Of a stretch of 30,603 bases of DNA, positions 6,251 through 13,890 are shown one piece after another. The DNA comes from Phascolarctobacterium succinatutens CAG:287 (GTDB lineage: Bacteria; Bacillota; Negativicutes; Acidaminococcales; Acidaminococcaceae). How positions within the stretch are numbered: position 1 is the first letter of the stretch; each line of letters starts with the position of its first letter. Made by a program: the position numbers and the translations under genes. Below the pieces are notes generated by a model. That model had not been told where the DNA came from, searched no databases, and worked only from the letters and a program-made list of their open reading frames with translations. The stretch is taken from positions 1 to 30,603 of the forward strand of contig NZ_FR892807.1 in assembly GCF_000434895.1 (NCBI RefSeq), written 5' to 3'.

Positions 6251-8377
6251 TTACAGATGCATTACTCTGGCTTTGATTTCCTTAGTCTTGCCTACATTCC
6301 AGAAGTTTTCTCCCAGATAACCGCAGGTACGGCGGATAACCGTCATCTTGGAGTGATCCTTGTTGTGGCATGCGGGGCATTCCCACTCATTGTCATCATT
6401 AATGGTAATTTCACCGTCAAAGCCGCAAACATGGCAGTAATCGGATTTGGTATTAAACTCCGCATACTGGATGTTATCATAAATGAATTTGACAACCTCT
6501 TCCAATGCTTCGGTGTTGTGACGCATATTAGGAATTTCTACATAAGAAATCGCACCGCCGGAGGAAATATTCTGGAACTGGCTTTCAAATTTAAATTTGC
6601 TGAAAGCATCAATCTTCTCGCGTACATCAACATGATAGGAGTTAGTATAGTAGCCCTTATCGGTAACATCCTCAATCGTGCCGAAACGTTCCTTGTCGAT
6701 ACGTGCGAAGCGATAGCAAAGGCTTTCTGCCGGTGTACCGTACAGACCGAAGCCCAGGCCTGTCTGTGCCTTCCATTTATCGCAGGCACCGCGCAGACGG
6801 TTCATAACGCGCAGGGCAAAATCCTCGCCTGCAGGATCGGTATGGCTTACGCCCTTCATCAGCTTGGTAAGCTCATAGAGGCCGATATAGCCGAGAGAAA
6901 TGGTAGAATAACCGTTTTCCAGATACTTGTCTATTGTTTCGCCCTTACCCAGACGGGCAATAGCACCGTACTGCCAATGTACAGGGCTGACATCGCTCTT
7001 AATGCCCTTCAGCGCATTGTGACGGCACATTAGCGCTTCAAAGCACAGCTCCAGACGCTCATCCAGCAGCTTCCAGAACTTCTGCTCATCGCCCTTGGCA
7101 ACAATGCCAATCTGCGGCAGGTTCAGAGAAACTACGCCCTGATTGAAACGACCTTCGAATTTATAGTTACCGTTTTCATCCTTCCAGGGAGACAGGAAGC
7201 TGCGGCAGCCCATCGGGGAGAAAACATTGCCTTCGTAGTTTTCACGCATCTTCTTAGCGCTGATATAATCAGGATACATACGCTTAGCGCTGCATTTTAC
7301 TGCCAGACGTGTAATGTAATCGTACTTGCCACCCTTCAGGCAGTTATGCTCATCCAGAACATAAACCAGTTTCGGGAAGGCCGGGGTTACATAAACGCCC
7401 TTGTCATTTTTAATGCCCTGCAGACGCTGACGCAGAATTTCTTCCACAATCATAGCGTTTTCCTTCAGATACGGATCATCCTTCTGCAGGTTCAAAAACA
7501 GGGTAACAAACGGAGATTGACCATTGGTGGTCATCAAGGTATTAATCTGATACTGAATGGTCTGTACGCCGCCCTTCAGCTCGTAGCGCAGGCGCTCATT
7601 TGTCAGACGCTCCAAAGTTTCGTCATCAATGTTGCCTCCGGAGGTTTCCTTGATGCTCTTTTTAAACTTTTCGTAGCTCTTGCGCAGATATTTGCCCAGA
7701 TGACGGATATCTACAGATTGACCGCCGTACTGGCTGGAAGCAACAGAGGCAATAATCTGCGTCATAACGGTGCAGGCAACCTGGAAGCTTTTGGGGCTTT
7801 CAATCATTTTGCCGTTCATAACAGTGCCGTTATCCAGCATATCACCGATATTAATCAGGCAGCAGTTGAAAATAGGCTGAATAAAATAGTCGGCATCATG
7901 AAAATGCAGCACTCCTTCTTCATGCGCCTTGGAAATCTTGGCAGGCAGCATAATACGCTTCGTCAGATCCTTGGAAACTTCACCGGCAATCAGATCGCGC
8001 TGAGTAGCAGCCATCGTTGCATTTTTATTACTGTTTTCTTCCATAACGTCCTTATTGCTGTTGCGGATTAAGGACAGAATAGAATCGTCGGTAGTGTTGG
8101 CCTTGCGCACCAGAGCACGTTTATAACGGTAAATAATATACTGCTTTGCCAGCTCAAATTTACCTGCATCCATCAGGCTATGCTCTACCATATCCTGAAT
8201 GTCTTCTACAAGCAGGCGCATACGGTTACGAGATTGTACGCTATCCGCAATTTCCTGGATTTTATCCTCCTCAATACGAAATTCCGGTTCTACGGCAGCA
8301 TTGGCTTTTTGAATAGCAACGACAATCTTTGCGGCATCAAAATCTACTGTTGTGCCATCGCGCTTAATTACTTTCAT
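6251..8377 (-). CDS. nrdD: Anaerobic ribonucleoside-triphosphate reductase, glycyl radical enzyme
   Basis: A 708-residue class III ribonucleotide reductase, which makes dNTPs from NTPs without oxygen. The N-terminus (MKVIKRDGTTVDFDAAKIV) is an ATP-cone allosteric domain of about 95 residues. The C-terminus carries the zinc site, with cysteines 648, 651, 667 and 670, and the glycyl radical motif RRTCGYLG with Gly686 as the radical site. The length is close to that of the E. coli enzyme. It is transcribed with nrdG. Two NrdR-like boxes cover the promoter at 8571-8624, so repression by NrdR is likely. The leader of nearly 190 bases holds a terminator-like hairpin and a second long hairpin. The ribosome site AAAGG is only two bases from the ATG, with AAAGGA further upstream. 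Confidence 0.96.
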   Translation of the reverse strand: MKVIKRDGTTVDFDAAKIVVAIQKANAAVEPEFRIEEDKIQEIADSVQSRNRMRLLVEDIQDMVEHSLMDAGKFELAKQYIIYRYKRALVRKANTTDDSILSLIRNSNKDVMEENSNKNATMAATQRDLIAGEVSKDLTKRIMLPAKISKAHEEGVLHFHDADYFIQPIFNCCLINIGDMLDNGTVMNGKMIESPKSFQVACTVMTQIIASVASSQYGGQSVDIRHLGKYLRKSYEKFKKSIKETSGGNIDDETLERLTNERLRYELKGGVQTIQYQINTLMTTNGQSPFVTLFLNLQKDDPYLKENAMIVEEILRQRLQGIKNDKGVYVTPAFPKLVYVLDEHNCLKGGKYDYITRLAVKCSAKRMYPDYISAKKMRENYEGNVFSPMGCRSFLSPWKDENGNYKFEGRFNQGVVSLNLPQIGIVAKGDEQKFWKLLDERLELCFEALMCRHNALKGIKSDVSPVHWQYGAIARLGKGETIDKYLENGYSTISLGYIGLYELTKLMKGVSHTDPAGEDFALRVMNRLRGACDKWKAQTGLGFGLYGTPAESLCYRFARIDKERFGTIEDVTDKGYYTNSYHVDVREKIDAFSKFKFESQFQNISSGGAISYVEIPNMRHNTEALEEVVKFIYDNIQYAEFNTKSDYCHVCGFDGEITINDDNEWECPACHNKDHSKMTVIRRTCGYLGENFWNVGKTKEIKARVMHL

Positions 8378-8489
8378 AACCTTTCAGCATCCTTTCTTGT
8401 AAAAATCAAAGTTATAAATCAATATCTTCGTATAATAACTAAGAGCAAAAATCCATAAGTTATTCTTAAAATACACCTATACGTTATTC

Positions 8490-8518
8490 AAGGCTCTGAC
8501 CGTAACGGTCAAAGCCTT
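8490..8518 (-). promoter_or_regulatory. Long hairpin in the nrdD leader
   Basis: On the minus strand AAGGCU-U-UGACCG pairs with CGGUCA-G-AGCCUU around a three-base loop. The central pair is a U-G wobble only in minus-strand RNA, so the structure belongs to the nrdD transcript. One further C-G pair extends it. No T-run follows, so it is not a terminator. It lies about 110 bases before the nrdD start and may be a regulatory or stabilising element. Confidence 0.6.
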
Positions 8519-8529
8519 GTCTTAATCAT

Positions 8530-8555
8530 AAAAAACAGCTACGGTTCAGCGTAGC
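8530..8555 (-). terminator. Terminator-like hairpin at the 5' end of the nrdD leader
   Basis: GCTACG (8538-8543) and CGTAGC (8550-8555) form a six-base-pair stem with a six-base loop. On the minus strand it is followed by TG and six T. It starts only about ten bases after the predicted nrdD transcription start, so it would act as an attenuator or give a very short RNA. A further GCTAC at 8563-8567 lies at the start site. Confidence 0.6.
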
Positions 8556-8570
8556 ATTTTCTGTAGCTTT

Positions 8571-8599
8571 ATTCTACCACAATATGTCGTAGGTGTCAA
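8571..8599 (-). promoter_or_regulatory. Promoter of nrdDG
   Basis: TTGACA (8594-8599) and TAGAAT (8571-8576) are separated by 17 bases on the minus strand. Transcription should start near 8564. The spacer is occupied by the nearer of two NrdR-like boxes. Confidence 0.75.
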
Positions 8600-8624
8600 A
8601 GATAAATTCATCAATATGTTGATA
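8577..8624. promoter_or_regulatory. Tandem NrdR-like boxes
   Basis: Two partly palindromic sites with cores CAATATGTCG (8580-8589) and CAATATGTTG (8612-8621) match 8 and 9 of 10 positions of the NrdR core CwAtATaTwG. Taken as 16-base boxes (8577-8592, 8609-8624) they are 16 bases apart, 32 bases centre to centre, or about three helix turns, which is the spacing typical of NrdR operators. One box fills the promoter spacer and the other lies just upstream of the -35. NrdR itself is not encoded in the window. Confidence 0.65.
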
Positions 8625-8783
8625 AAATTCTTTGTAGACGATTTTTTCGCCAATTTAGCACTTAGCTTTATTTTTTCTGTTTTCAGCTATTTGCTTTACA
8701 AAAAAGTCCTGCGAGAGGAAATGTTCCGCAGAAAAACAGCTCAAAATTATCCCTTCAGCAGCGATTTTTCAAGCTGTTACCTT

Positions 8784-8812
8784 TGTACACGCATTGAAAA
8801 ATATGGTATAAT
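8784..8812 (+). promoter_or_regulatory. Promoter of the DMT permease gene
   Basis: TGTACA (8784-8789) and perfect TATAAT (8807-8812) are spaced by 17 bases, and TGG before the -10 makes an extended -10 element. Transcription should start near 8819. It diverges from the nrdD promoter about 200 bases away. Confidence 0.65.
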
Positions 8813-8850
8813 TATTTTCATCTTATTGTTTTGTTATAGGGGTGTTGTTT

Positions 8851-9783
8851 ATGAATAATTCATCAGCAAATAATCACAGTACACGCGGCGTTCTCATGCT
8901 CACCTTGTGTGCCTTCATCTGGGGTACTGCCTTTATCGCGCAAAGCGTCGGCGGCGATTACGCCGAACCGTTAACCTTCAACTGCGCACGCAGTGTTTTG
9001 GCTACTATATTTTTGTTCGGCTGTTGCCTATTGTTCGACAAAGCGGCAGGTAAGCGCTTTACTGTTTTAGGCAGTGATGACCCTGTCTATAAAGACCGTT
9101 TGCTTAAGGGCGGCATCACCTGTGGTCTTTTCCTCTCACTCGCCTGCTTTTTCCAGCAGCTTGGCATAATGTACACCACCGTCGGCAAAAGCGGCTTTAT
9201 TACAGCACTCTATATCATCCTAGTACCTGTTTTGAGTTATATCTTCTACAGATGCTCCGTTTCTCTGCTGCAGGGCATCAGTGTTGTCGTAGCAGCCGTA
9301 GGCATGTACTTCATCTGCATCAACGAAGGCTTCTCTATCAACAAAGGTGATTTATACACACTCATCTGTGCCTTCTGCTTCGCTGCACAGATTATCGCCA
9401 TAGAAAATATCATTAAAAATCTTGACGGCGTGCGCCTGTCACTCATACAATTTATGACCTGCACCGTTGTCAACGGTGTGCTGATGTTTATTTTCGAAAC
9501 ACCATCCATGAGCAATATTATTGCAGGCTGGGCACCTATCGCCTACGCAGGCATCATGTCCAGCGGTGTAGCCTACACGCTGCAGATCGTCGGTCAAAAA
9601 CATGTCAGCTCCCTGGTTGCCTGCATGCTGATGAGTCTGGAATCAGCCTTCGCACTGGTAAGCGGCTGGCTTATTTTGGGACAGGCTATGAGCAGCCGTG
9701 AAATCTTTGGCTGTGCTCTGGTATTTGCAGCTATTACACTGGCACAGCTGCCGGAGGAAATACTGGGATTAAAGAAGCTCTAA
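8851..9783 (+). CDS. DMT superfamily (EamA family) transporter
   Basis: This 310-residue integral membrane protein has about ten hydrophobic helices arranged as two EamA repeats. The first begins GVLMLTLCAFIWGTAFIAQS and the second near GDLYTLICAFCFAAQIIAIE. The family exports or imports small metabolites such as amino acids, and the substrate cannot be told from sequence. The frame could begin at a GTG at 8842, but ATG 8851 is preferred because TAGGGGTG lies six bases before it. It is alone on its transcript, with its own extended -10 promoter, and it ends just before the alcohol dehydrogenase promoter. Confidence 0.9.
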   Translation: MNNSSANNHSTRGVLMLTLCAFIWGTAFIAQSVGGDYAEPLTFNCARSVLATIFLFGCCLLFDKAAGKRFTVLGSDDPVYKDRLLKGGITCGLFLSLACFFQQLGIMYTTVGKSGFITALYIILVPVLSYIFYRCSVSLLQGISVVVAAVGMYFICINEGFSINKGDLYTLICAFCFAAQIIAIENIIKNLDGVRLSLIQFMTCTVVNGVLMFIFETPSMSNIIAGWAPIAYAGIMSSGVAYTLQIVGQKHVSSLVACMLMSLESAFALVSGWLILGQAMSSREIFGCALVFAAITLAQLPEEILGLKKL

Positions 9784-9802
9784 GCCTTACACTTAAAATA
9801 AA

Positions 9803-9831
9803 TTGACAAAGAAAAAATAATTTCCTATAAT
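9803..9831 (+). promoter_or_regulatory. Consensus promoter of the alcohol dehydrogenase gene
   Basis: Perfect TTGACA (9803-9808) and perfect TATAAT (9826-9831) are exactly 17 bases apart. A full-consensus promoter implies strong initiation, so control is probably exercised later, in the 145-base leader that begins near 9838. Confidence 0.9.
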
Positions 9832-9842
9832 AAGCAAAGTAA

Positions 9843-9924
9843 GAGAGATTCCTGATAGCCGTATGTCAGTCCTCTCCGGATTTGTTTTGCGAGAGACTGC
9901 CTGCGACCTCAGGCAGTCTTTTTG
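9843..9924 (+). promoter_or_regulatory. Transcription attenuator in the alcohol dehydrogenase leader
   Basis: Three mutually exclusive pairings are visible. The first hairpin pairs GAGAG (9843-9847) with CTCTC (9872-9876) and CTGA (9852-9855) with TCAG (9866-9869). The terminator pairs AGACTGCCTG (9894-9903) perfectly with CAGGCAGTCT (9910-9919) and runs into five T. Between them CAGTCCTCTC (9867-9876) can pair, with one bulge, with GAGAGACTG (9891-9899), which breaks both other hairpins and acts as an antiterminator. This is the design of a riboswitch or protein-controlled attenuator. The ligand is unknown and I do not recognise the family. Confidence 0.7.
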
Positions 9925-9982
9925 TTATTCTTTTATTTCCTTTTATCCATTGAGAAATTATTACTGGCAAGGAGCTGATATT

Positions 9983-11170
9983 ATGGATCATTTTCAGATT
10001 CACGCACCTACACAAATAATCTTCGGTAAAAATACCGAAAACGAAGCAGGTAAATGGTGTAAATATTACGGTGCCCACAAGGTACTTGTACACTTCGGCG
10101 GCCACAGCGCCAAGAAAAGCGGTCTGCTGGACCGCGTCTGCGCCAGCCTGCAGGACGCAGGCCTAGAGTACGTACTGCTTGGAGGCGTTGTGCCTAATCC
10201 GCAGCTTTCCATGGTTAAGAAGGGCGTAGAACTGTGCCGTGAGGAGAACGTTGATTTTATTCTCGCAGTCGGCGGCGGCAGTGTTATCGACAGCGCCAAA
10301 GGCATTGGCTACGGCCTGGCTAACCCCGGAGATGTGTGGGATTATTACGCTAAGAAAAAAGAGATTACCGCCTGCGCTCCGCTCGGCGCTGTGCTGACTA
10401 TCGCGGCAGCAGGCAGCGAAATGAGCAACTGCAGTGTTATCACCAACGAAGACGGCATGCTCAAGCGTGGCCTTTCTACCGATTACGGCTACTGCAAATT
10501 CGCTATTATGAATCCTGAGCTCACCTATACGCTGCCTGCCTACCAGACAGCCAGCGGCTGCACTGATATCATGGTACACACCTTGGAGCGTTATTTTACC
10601 GCTCCCGCAACGCATCAGCTAGCACTAATCGACGGCATCGCCGAAACATTGCTGCGCAATGTTATGCGCTATGCCAAAATTGCACTCAAGGAGCCGAATA
10701 ATTACGATGCCCGCGCTGAAATTATGTGGAGCGGTACCCTGTCACACAATGAAACCACCGGCGACCGCACCTTCGGTGACTGGTCCTGCCACCAGCTGGA
10801 GCACGAGCTGAGCAGCATGTTCGGCGTTGCTCACGGCGCAGGCCTGGCAGCAGTATGGGGCAGTTGGGCACGCTACGTATATAAAGAAAACATCGGCCGC
10901 TTTGCACAGCTGGCAGCTAACGTTTTCCATATTCCCTATAACTTCCGCAATCCCGAAGCCACAGCTTTAGAAGGCATTGCTGCAATGGAAAACTTCTTCC
11001 ACCATATCGGTATGCCTACCAGCATTCACGAGCTTATCGGCAAGGACCTCACAGAAGATGAAATCAAAGAGCTGGCATATAAATGCAGCTTCATGAATAC
11101 GCGCACCATCGGCCAGTTTAAGGTGCTGACTATTGAAGATATGGAAAATATCTACCGCGCGGCAAAATAA
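9983..11170 (+). CDS. Iron-containing alcohol dehydrogenase (butanol dehydrogenase-like)
   Basis: A 395-residue group III alcohol dehydrogenase of the YqhD/BdhA type, which reduces aldehydes to alcohols with NAD(P)H. The nucleotide-binding motif VGGGSVIDSAKGI spans 96-108. The probable metal ligands are Asp195 and His199 in CTDIMVHTLE, His274 in LEHEL and His284 in VAHGAG. The frame is open from 9863, but that would run through the leader hairpins. ATG 9983 is chosen because AAGGAG lies eight bases before it. A full-consensus promoter and an attenuator precede it and a terminator follows, so it is a single-gene transcript. Its role is likely aldehyde detoxification or redox balance in fermentation; the exact substrate is unknown. 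Confidence 0.93.
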   Translation: MDHFQIHAPTQIIFGKNTENEAGKWCKYYGAHKVLVHFGGHSAKKSGLLDRVCASLQDAGLEYVLLGGVVPNPQLSMVKKGVELCREENVDFILAVGGGSVIDSAKGIGYGLANPGDVWDYYAKKKEITACAPLGAVLTIAAAGSEMSNCSVITNEDGMLKRGLSTDYGYCKFAIMNPELTYTLPAYQTASGCTDIMVHTLERYFTAPATHQLALIDGIAETLLRNVMRYAKIALKEPNNYDARAEIMWSGTLSHNETTGDRTFGDWSCHQLEHELSSMFGVAHGAGLAAVWGSWARYVYKENIGRFAQLAANVFHIPYNFRNPEATALEGIAAMENFFHHIGMPTSIHELIGKDLTEDEIKELAYKCSFMNTRTIGQFKVLTIEDMENIYRAAK

Positions 11171-11188
11171 TCTGTTACTAAAACCAAA

Positions 11189-11217
11189 ATGCTTCCCTTT
11201 GCGGGGAAGCATTTTTT
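11189..11217 (+). terminator. Terminator of the alcohol dehydrogenase gene
   Basis: ATGCTTCCC (11189-11197) and GGGAAGCAT (11204-11212) form a nine-base-pair stem followed by six T. Confidence 0.85.
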
Positions 11218-11235
11218 CATCTAGTGCCGGAAATA

Positions 11236-11267
11236 CAAAAAACTCCGTAACCCAAGGGTTACGGAGT
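11236..11267 (-). terminator. Terminator of the rplU-prp-rpmA operon
   Basis: ACTCCGTAACCC (11242-11253) and GGGTTACGGAGT (11256-11267) form a perfect 12-base-pair stem. On the minus strand it is followed by six T. It lies 15 bases past the rpmA stop and faces the convergent alcohol dehydrogenase terminator. Confidence 0.88.
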
Positions 11268-11281
11268 AATTTTTATGAAGA

Positions 11282-11575
11282 TTACATTGCTGCTTCTTCA
11301 ACAGGATATACACTGATTTGGCGTTTGTCGCGGCCTTTGCGTTCAAATTTAACGCGACCTTCAACCTTAGCATAAATAGTGTAGTCCTTGCCCATGCCAA
11401 CATTGTTGCCCGGATGGAATTTAGTACCACGTTGACGAACGATGATGCTGCCAGCGGTTACCAGCTGGGTGTCATGAGCTTTGGTACCCAGACGTTGTGC
11501 GTTAGAGTCACGACCGTTGTGGGAGCTACCAGTACCTTTTTTATGTGCATGTAATTGCAGAATAATTTCAAACAT
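11282..11575 (-). CDS. rpmA: 50S ribosomal protein L27 with cleavable N-terminal extension
   Basis: A 97-residue L27, a large-subunit protein whose N-terminus reaches the peptidyl transferase centre. The conserved start HKKGTGSSHNGRDSNAQRLG is preceded by MFEIILQLHA. In many Bacillota a similar extension (typically ending LQLFA) is removed by the protease Prp, encoded here just upstream. In this protein His replaces the usual Phe. An alternative GTG at 11584 lies inside the ribosome site AGGAGGTG, so ATG 11575 is preferred. The gene starts five bases after prp. Confidence 0.95.
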   Translation of the reverse strand: MFEIILQLHAHKKGTGSSHNGRDSNAQRLGTKAHDTQLVTAGSIIVRQRGTKFHPGNNVGMGKDYTIYAKVEGRVKFERKGRDKRQISVYPVEEAAM

Positions 11576-11580
11576 TACTT

Positions 11581-11907
11581 TCACCTCCTATGTTCTTGAA
11601 TGCGAACATATTGCGGACACTGACGCGCTATTGATTCCACTCCATAAATCATGGTTTGCAATATAGCCTCTGTCAGGTCGGTAGGAGCACTGTTCAATGC
11701 TACCTCGAAGATTCCGTCCTCCTGATTAACGACATAGGACGGATTGAGTTTCAAATGTTTTTCCAAGCCAAGCAAGGGAGCCTGCGTCAGAGCGGAAACA
11801 GCGCTGCAGACAATGTCTGAGCCTTCTTCGCTATAACCTGCATGACCACTGACCTTATAGCCTGTAATCATACCCTGCCTGTTCCTGAATAAATCAACAC
11901 TTACCAT
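11581..11907 (-). CDS. prp: Ribosomal-processing cysteine protease Prp
   Basis: A 108-residue protein of the YsxB/DUF464 family. The catalytic pair is visible as His22 in SGHAGYSEEGSD and Cys34 in DIVCSAVSAL. It removes the N-terminal extension of L27 during ribosome assembly. It starts five bases after the rplU stop without a clear ribosome site, so it is probably translated by coupling with rplU. Placement between rplU and rpmA is the standard order in species whose L27 is processed. Confidence 0.95.
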   Translation of the reverse strand: MVSVDLFRNRQGMITGYKVSGHAGYSEEGSDIVCSAVSALTQAPLLGLEKHLKLNPSYVVNQEDGIFEVALNSAPTDLTEAILQTMIYGVESIARQCPQYVRIQEHRR

Positions 11908-11912
11908 AAAAA

Positions 11913-12224
11913 TTATGCGTTAATAGCGGTGATTTCAACAGTAGTGAACGGTTGACGATGACCTTGACGTTTACGGTAGTTGGATTTAGCTTTGTATTTG
12001 AAAACGAAAATCTTGTCTGCTTTGCCGTGTTCAACAACTTTAGCAACAACTTTTGCACCTTCAACTACGGGCTTGCCAATCTTAACATCAGTATCATTTA
12101 CAACGGTCAGAACTTCTTCAAAAACTACTTCAGCGCCAACTTCTGCGTTCAGTTTTTCAACTTGCAGAGTTTCGCCTTCGCTTACGCGGTATTGTTTGCC
12201 ACCGGTTTTGATAATTGCGTACAT
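11913..12224 (-). CDS. rplU: 50S ribosomal protein L21
   Basis: A 103-residue L21, full length, with the typical start MYAIIKTGGKQYRVSEGE and the conserved KRQGHRQPFT near the C-terminus. It binds 23S rRNA in the large subunit. A GGGAGGTG ribosome site precedes the ATG. It is the first gene of rplU-prp-rpmA and has its own promoter within the end of rng and a structured leader of about 105 bases. Confidence 0.97.
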   Translation of the reverse strand: MYAIIKTGGKQYRVSEGETLQVEKLNAEVGAEVVFEEVLTVVNDTDVKIGKPVVEGAKVVAKVVEHGKADKIFVFKYKAKSNYRKRQGHRQPFTTVEITAINA

Positions 12225-12329
12225 CTATTGCACCTCCCTTAATGATAGACTCGCCAAATACGGTACCCTGACGCCAGGGATTTTCAGAACCTCTCTGCGC
12301 GGTTGGGGACGGACCAAATCAGTCCATAC
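12225..12329 (-). promoter_or_regulatory. Structured leader of rplU
   Basis: The region between the predicted start at about 12329 and the rplU ATG holds small hairpins on the minus strand, among them GGAC/GTCC near 12326-12311 and CCCTG/CAGGG near 12283-12270. Many Bacillota have an L21 leader motif that gives autoregulation of this operon; that this is one is an inference from position, and I have not matched its consensus. Confidence 0.4.
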
Positions 12330-12335
12330 TGGAAT

Positions 12336-12364
12336 ATTTTACCTTAATGTCTGCTATTTGTCAA
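12336..12364 (-). promoter_or_regulatory. Promoter of the rplU operon
   Basis: Perfect TTGACA (12359-12364) and TAAAAT (12336-12341) are 17 bases apart on the minus strand. The -35 box lies inside the last codons of rng. Confidence 0.82.
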
Positions 12365-13769
12365 CACCGCTGTTGTCTAAAATCATAAAACTTTCTACAT
12401 GCAGGGAAGCATCTGCCTCAACCTTCAGAGTGCAGGCTAATTCTCTTTCCCAGGCACGCAAATCCTTGCTTACAAGCCACTCTGCCAGCCAGGGATTAGC
12501 AGTAATCAAAAGATTTTTCGAACTGCTGCGACGCTTCAGCAAGGTACGCAGACGGCGCTTAATTTCCAAAGAAAGATTTTCTCTGCTCTGCACACGTCCG
12601 CTGCCGTTGCATACCGGGCAGGGAGTATATAATACACTGGATAAATTCTGACGCGATTTTTTTCTGGTAATCTCCACAAGATTCAGTACCGTAATATCCT
12701 GCACCTTGGGATGCATTTTATCACCCTTCAGCGCCTGCTGCAGGGAGTTCATAATCTCTCTTTTATGATTATCAGTATGCATATCAATAAAATCTACTAC
12801 GATAATGCCGCCAATATCACGCAAACGCAGCTGACGCGCAATCTCCAGCGCCGCCTCGCGGTTAATCTGCATAATCGTTTCTTCCAGATTTTCGCGTCCG
12901 CTGAACTTGCCGCTGTTGACGTCAATAACAGTCATCGCCTCAGTATGGTCAATAACCAGATAACCGCCGCTAGGCAGCGTCACCTGTCTGTCGCTGATGC
13001 CGGCAACTGCTTCGCCCTGCTTATGATATTCAAAGATATCCTCCAGCCCCTGATACAGCGTTACCCTGATATCCTGTGCCTGCGGCATCTCGGCCAACAG
13101 CTCTTCTACACGTTTATAAATCGGCAGATTATCAATCACGATTTCCGTCAGCTCCGGACGCAGATAGTCGCGCACAATACGGATAGGCAGATCAAGCTCA
13201 CGCCTCAGCAGACAGGGAGCCTTCGCTACACGCTCACGTGCCGCCAACACCTTCCAGCCAGCAGCCAACTCCTGCACATCACGCTCCAGAAGCTCACGCG
13301 CAACACCGGTCGCCGCCGTGCGCACCACAATTCCCATACCGGCAGGACGCACACCCTCGCAAATCATATTCAGGCGCTCGCGCTCCTCCTTATCGGTAAT
13401 CTTACGCGAAATACCCACATAATCCGCCTGCGGCAGCAGTACCACGTACCGTCCCGGCAAGGTAATTTCGCGGTTAGCAGTAGGTCCTTTAGTACCGCGT
13501 GCATCCTTAGATATCTGCACTATCAGGCTTTGTCCTTCTGTAACATTCTTTTTATTGCCCAGATACAGAAATGCATTTTGCTCCAGGCCGATATCAACAA
13601 AGGCAGCCTGAATGCCACGGACTACATTGCAGACCTTACCTTTAAATATGCTGCCTACAAGATGCTGCTCTTCCTTGCGCTCTACCAGATATTCCATCAA
13701 TATTCCGTTTTCAAGCAACCCCATACGGGTTTCGTCTTCGTTGGCGCTTATAATTATTTTAGCTATCAT
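12354..13769 (-). CDS. rng: Ribonuclease E/G family protein
   Basis: A 471-residue RNase G-type endoribonuclease that processes rRNA and mRNA. An S1-like domain begins near residue 38 (GSIFKGKVCNVVRGIQAAFVD). Catalytic metal ligands match Asp283 in VIDVNSG and Asp326 in VVDFIDMHTD. CPVC at 384-387 is the zinc-link motif that joins subunits. The length fits RNase G, without the long C-terminal scaffold of E. coli RNase E. It has its own promoter at 13805-13833 and lies upstream of rplU in the usual order. Some read-through into rplU is possible since no terminator separates them. Confidence 0.94.
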   Translation of the reverse strand: MIAKIIISANEDETRMGLLENGILMEYLVERKEEQHLVGSIFKGKVCNVVRGIQAAFVDIGLEQNAFLYLGNKKNVTEGQSLIVQISKDARGTKGPTANREITLPGRYVVLLPQADYVGISRKITDKEERERLNMICEGVRPAGMGIVVRTAATGVARELLERDVQELAAGWKVLAARERVAKAPCLLRRELDLPIRIVRDYLRPELTEIVIDNLPIYKRVEELLAEMPQAQDIRVTLYQGLEDIFEYHKQGEAVAGISDRQVTLPSGGYLVIDHTEAMTVIDVNSGKFSGRENLEETIMQINREAALEIARQLRLRDIGGIIVVDFIDMHTDNHKREIMNSLQQALKGDKMHPKVQDITVLNLVEITRKKSRQNLSSVLYTPCPVCNGSGRVQSRENLSLEIKRRLRTLLKRRSSSKNLLITANPWLAEWLVSKDLRAWERELACTLKVEADASLHVESFMILDNSGVDK

Positions 13770-13804
13770 CGCTACTCTCCGCTCTTAAATAATCATGATA
13801 TTAT

Positions 13805-13833
13805 ATTGTAGCATAAATTACGCCTGCTGGCAA
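13805..13833 (-). promoter_or_regulatory. Promoter of rng
   Basis: TTGCCA (13828-13833) and TACAAT (13805-13810) are 17 bases apart on the minus strand, with TGC before the -10 forming an extended -10 element. Confidence 0.75.
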
Positions 13834-13890
13834 AAGCAACGGCATTTCTGTATGTAAAAAAGCCGTTAAAGCGCATATAAGCAAAAGCTC

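Noticed and set aside
5690..7033. 447-codon plus-strand open frame antisense to nrdG and nrdD
   Set aside because: It is the opposite strand of two well-identified genes, has no ribosome site or recognisable domain, and spans their boundary.
8616..8858. 80-codon plus-strand open frame before the DMT gene
   Set aside because: It covers the promoter of the DMT gene and an NrdR-like box, has no ribosome site and overlaps the DMT start.
9863..9982. 40-residue N-terminal extension of the alcohol dehydrogenase
   Set aside because: It would be translated through the attenuator hairpins, has no ribosome site, and the family starts at MDHFQIHAP, which has AAGGAG in front.
12711..13811. 366-codon plus-strand open frame antisense to rng
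   Set aside because: The minus strand encodes a complete RNase G with catalytic residues; the antisense translation is low-complexity His/Gln-rich with no family features.
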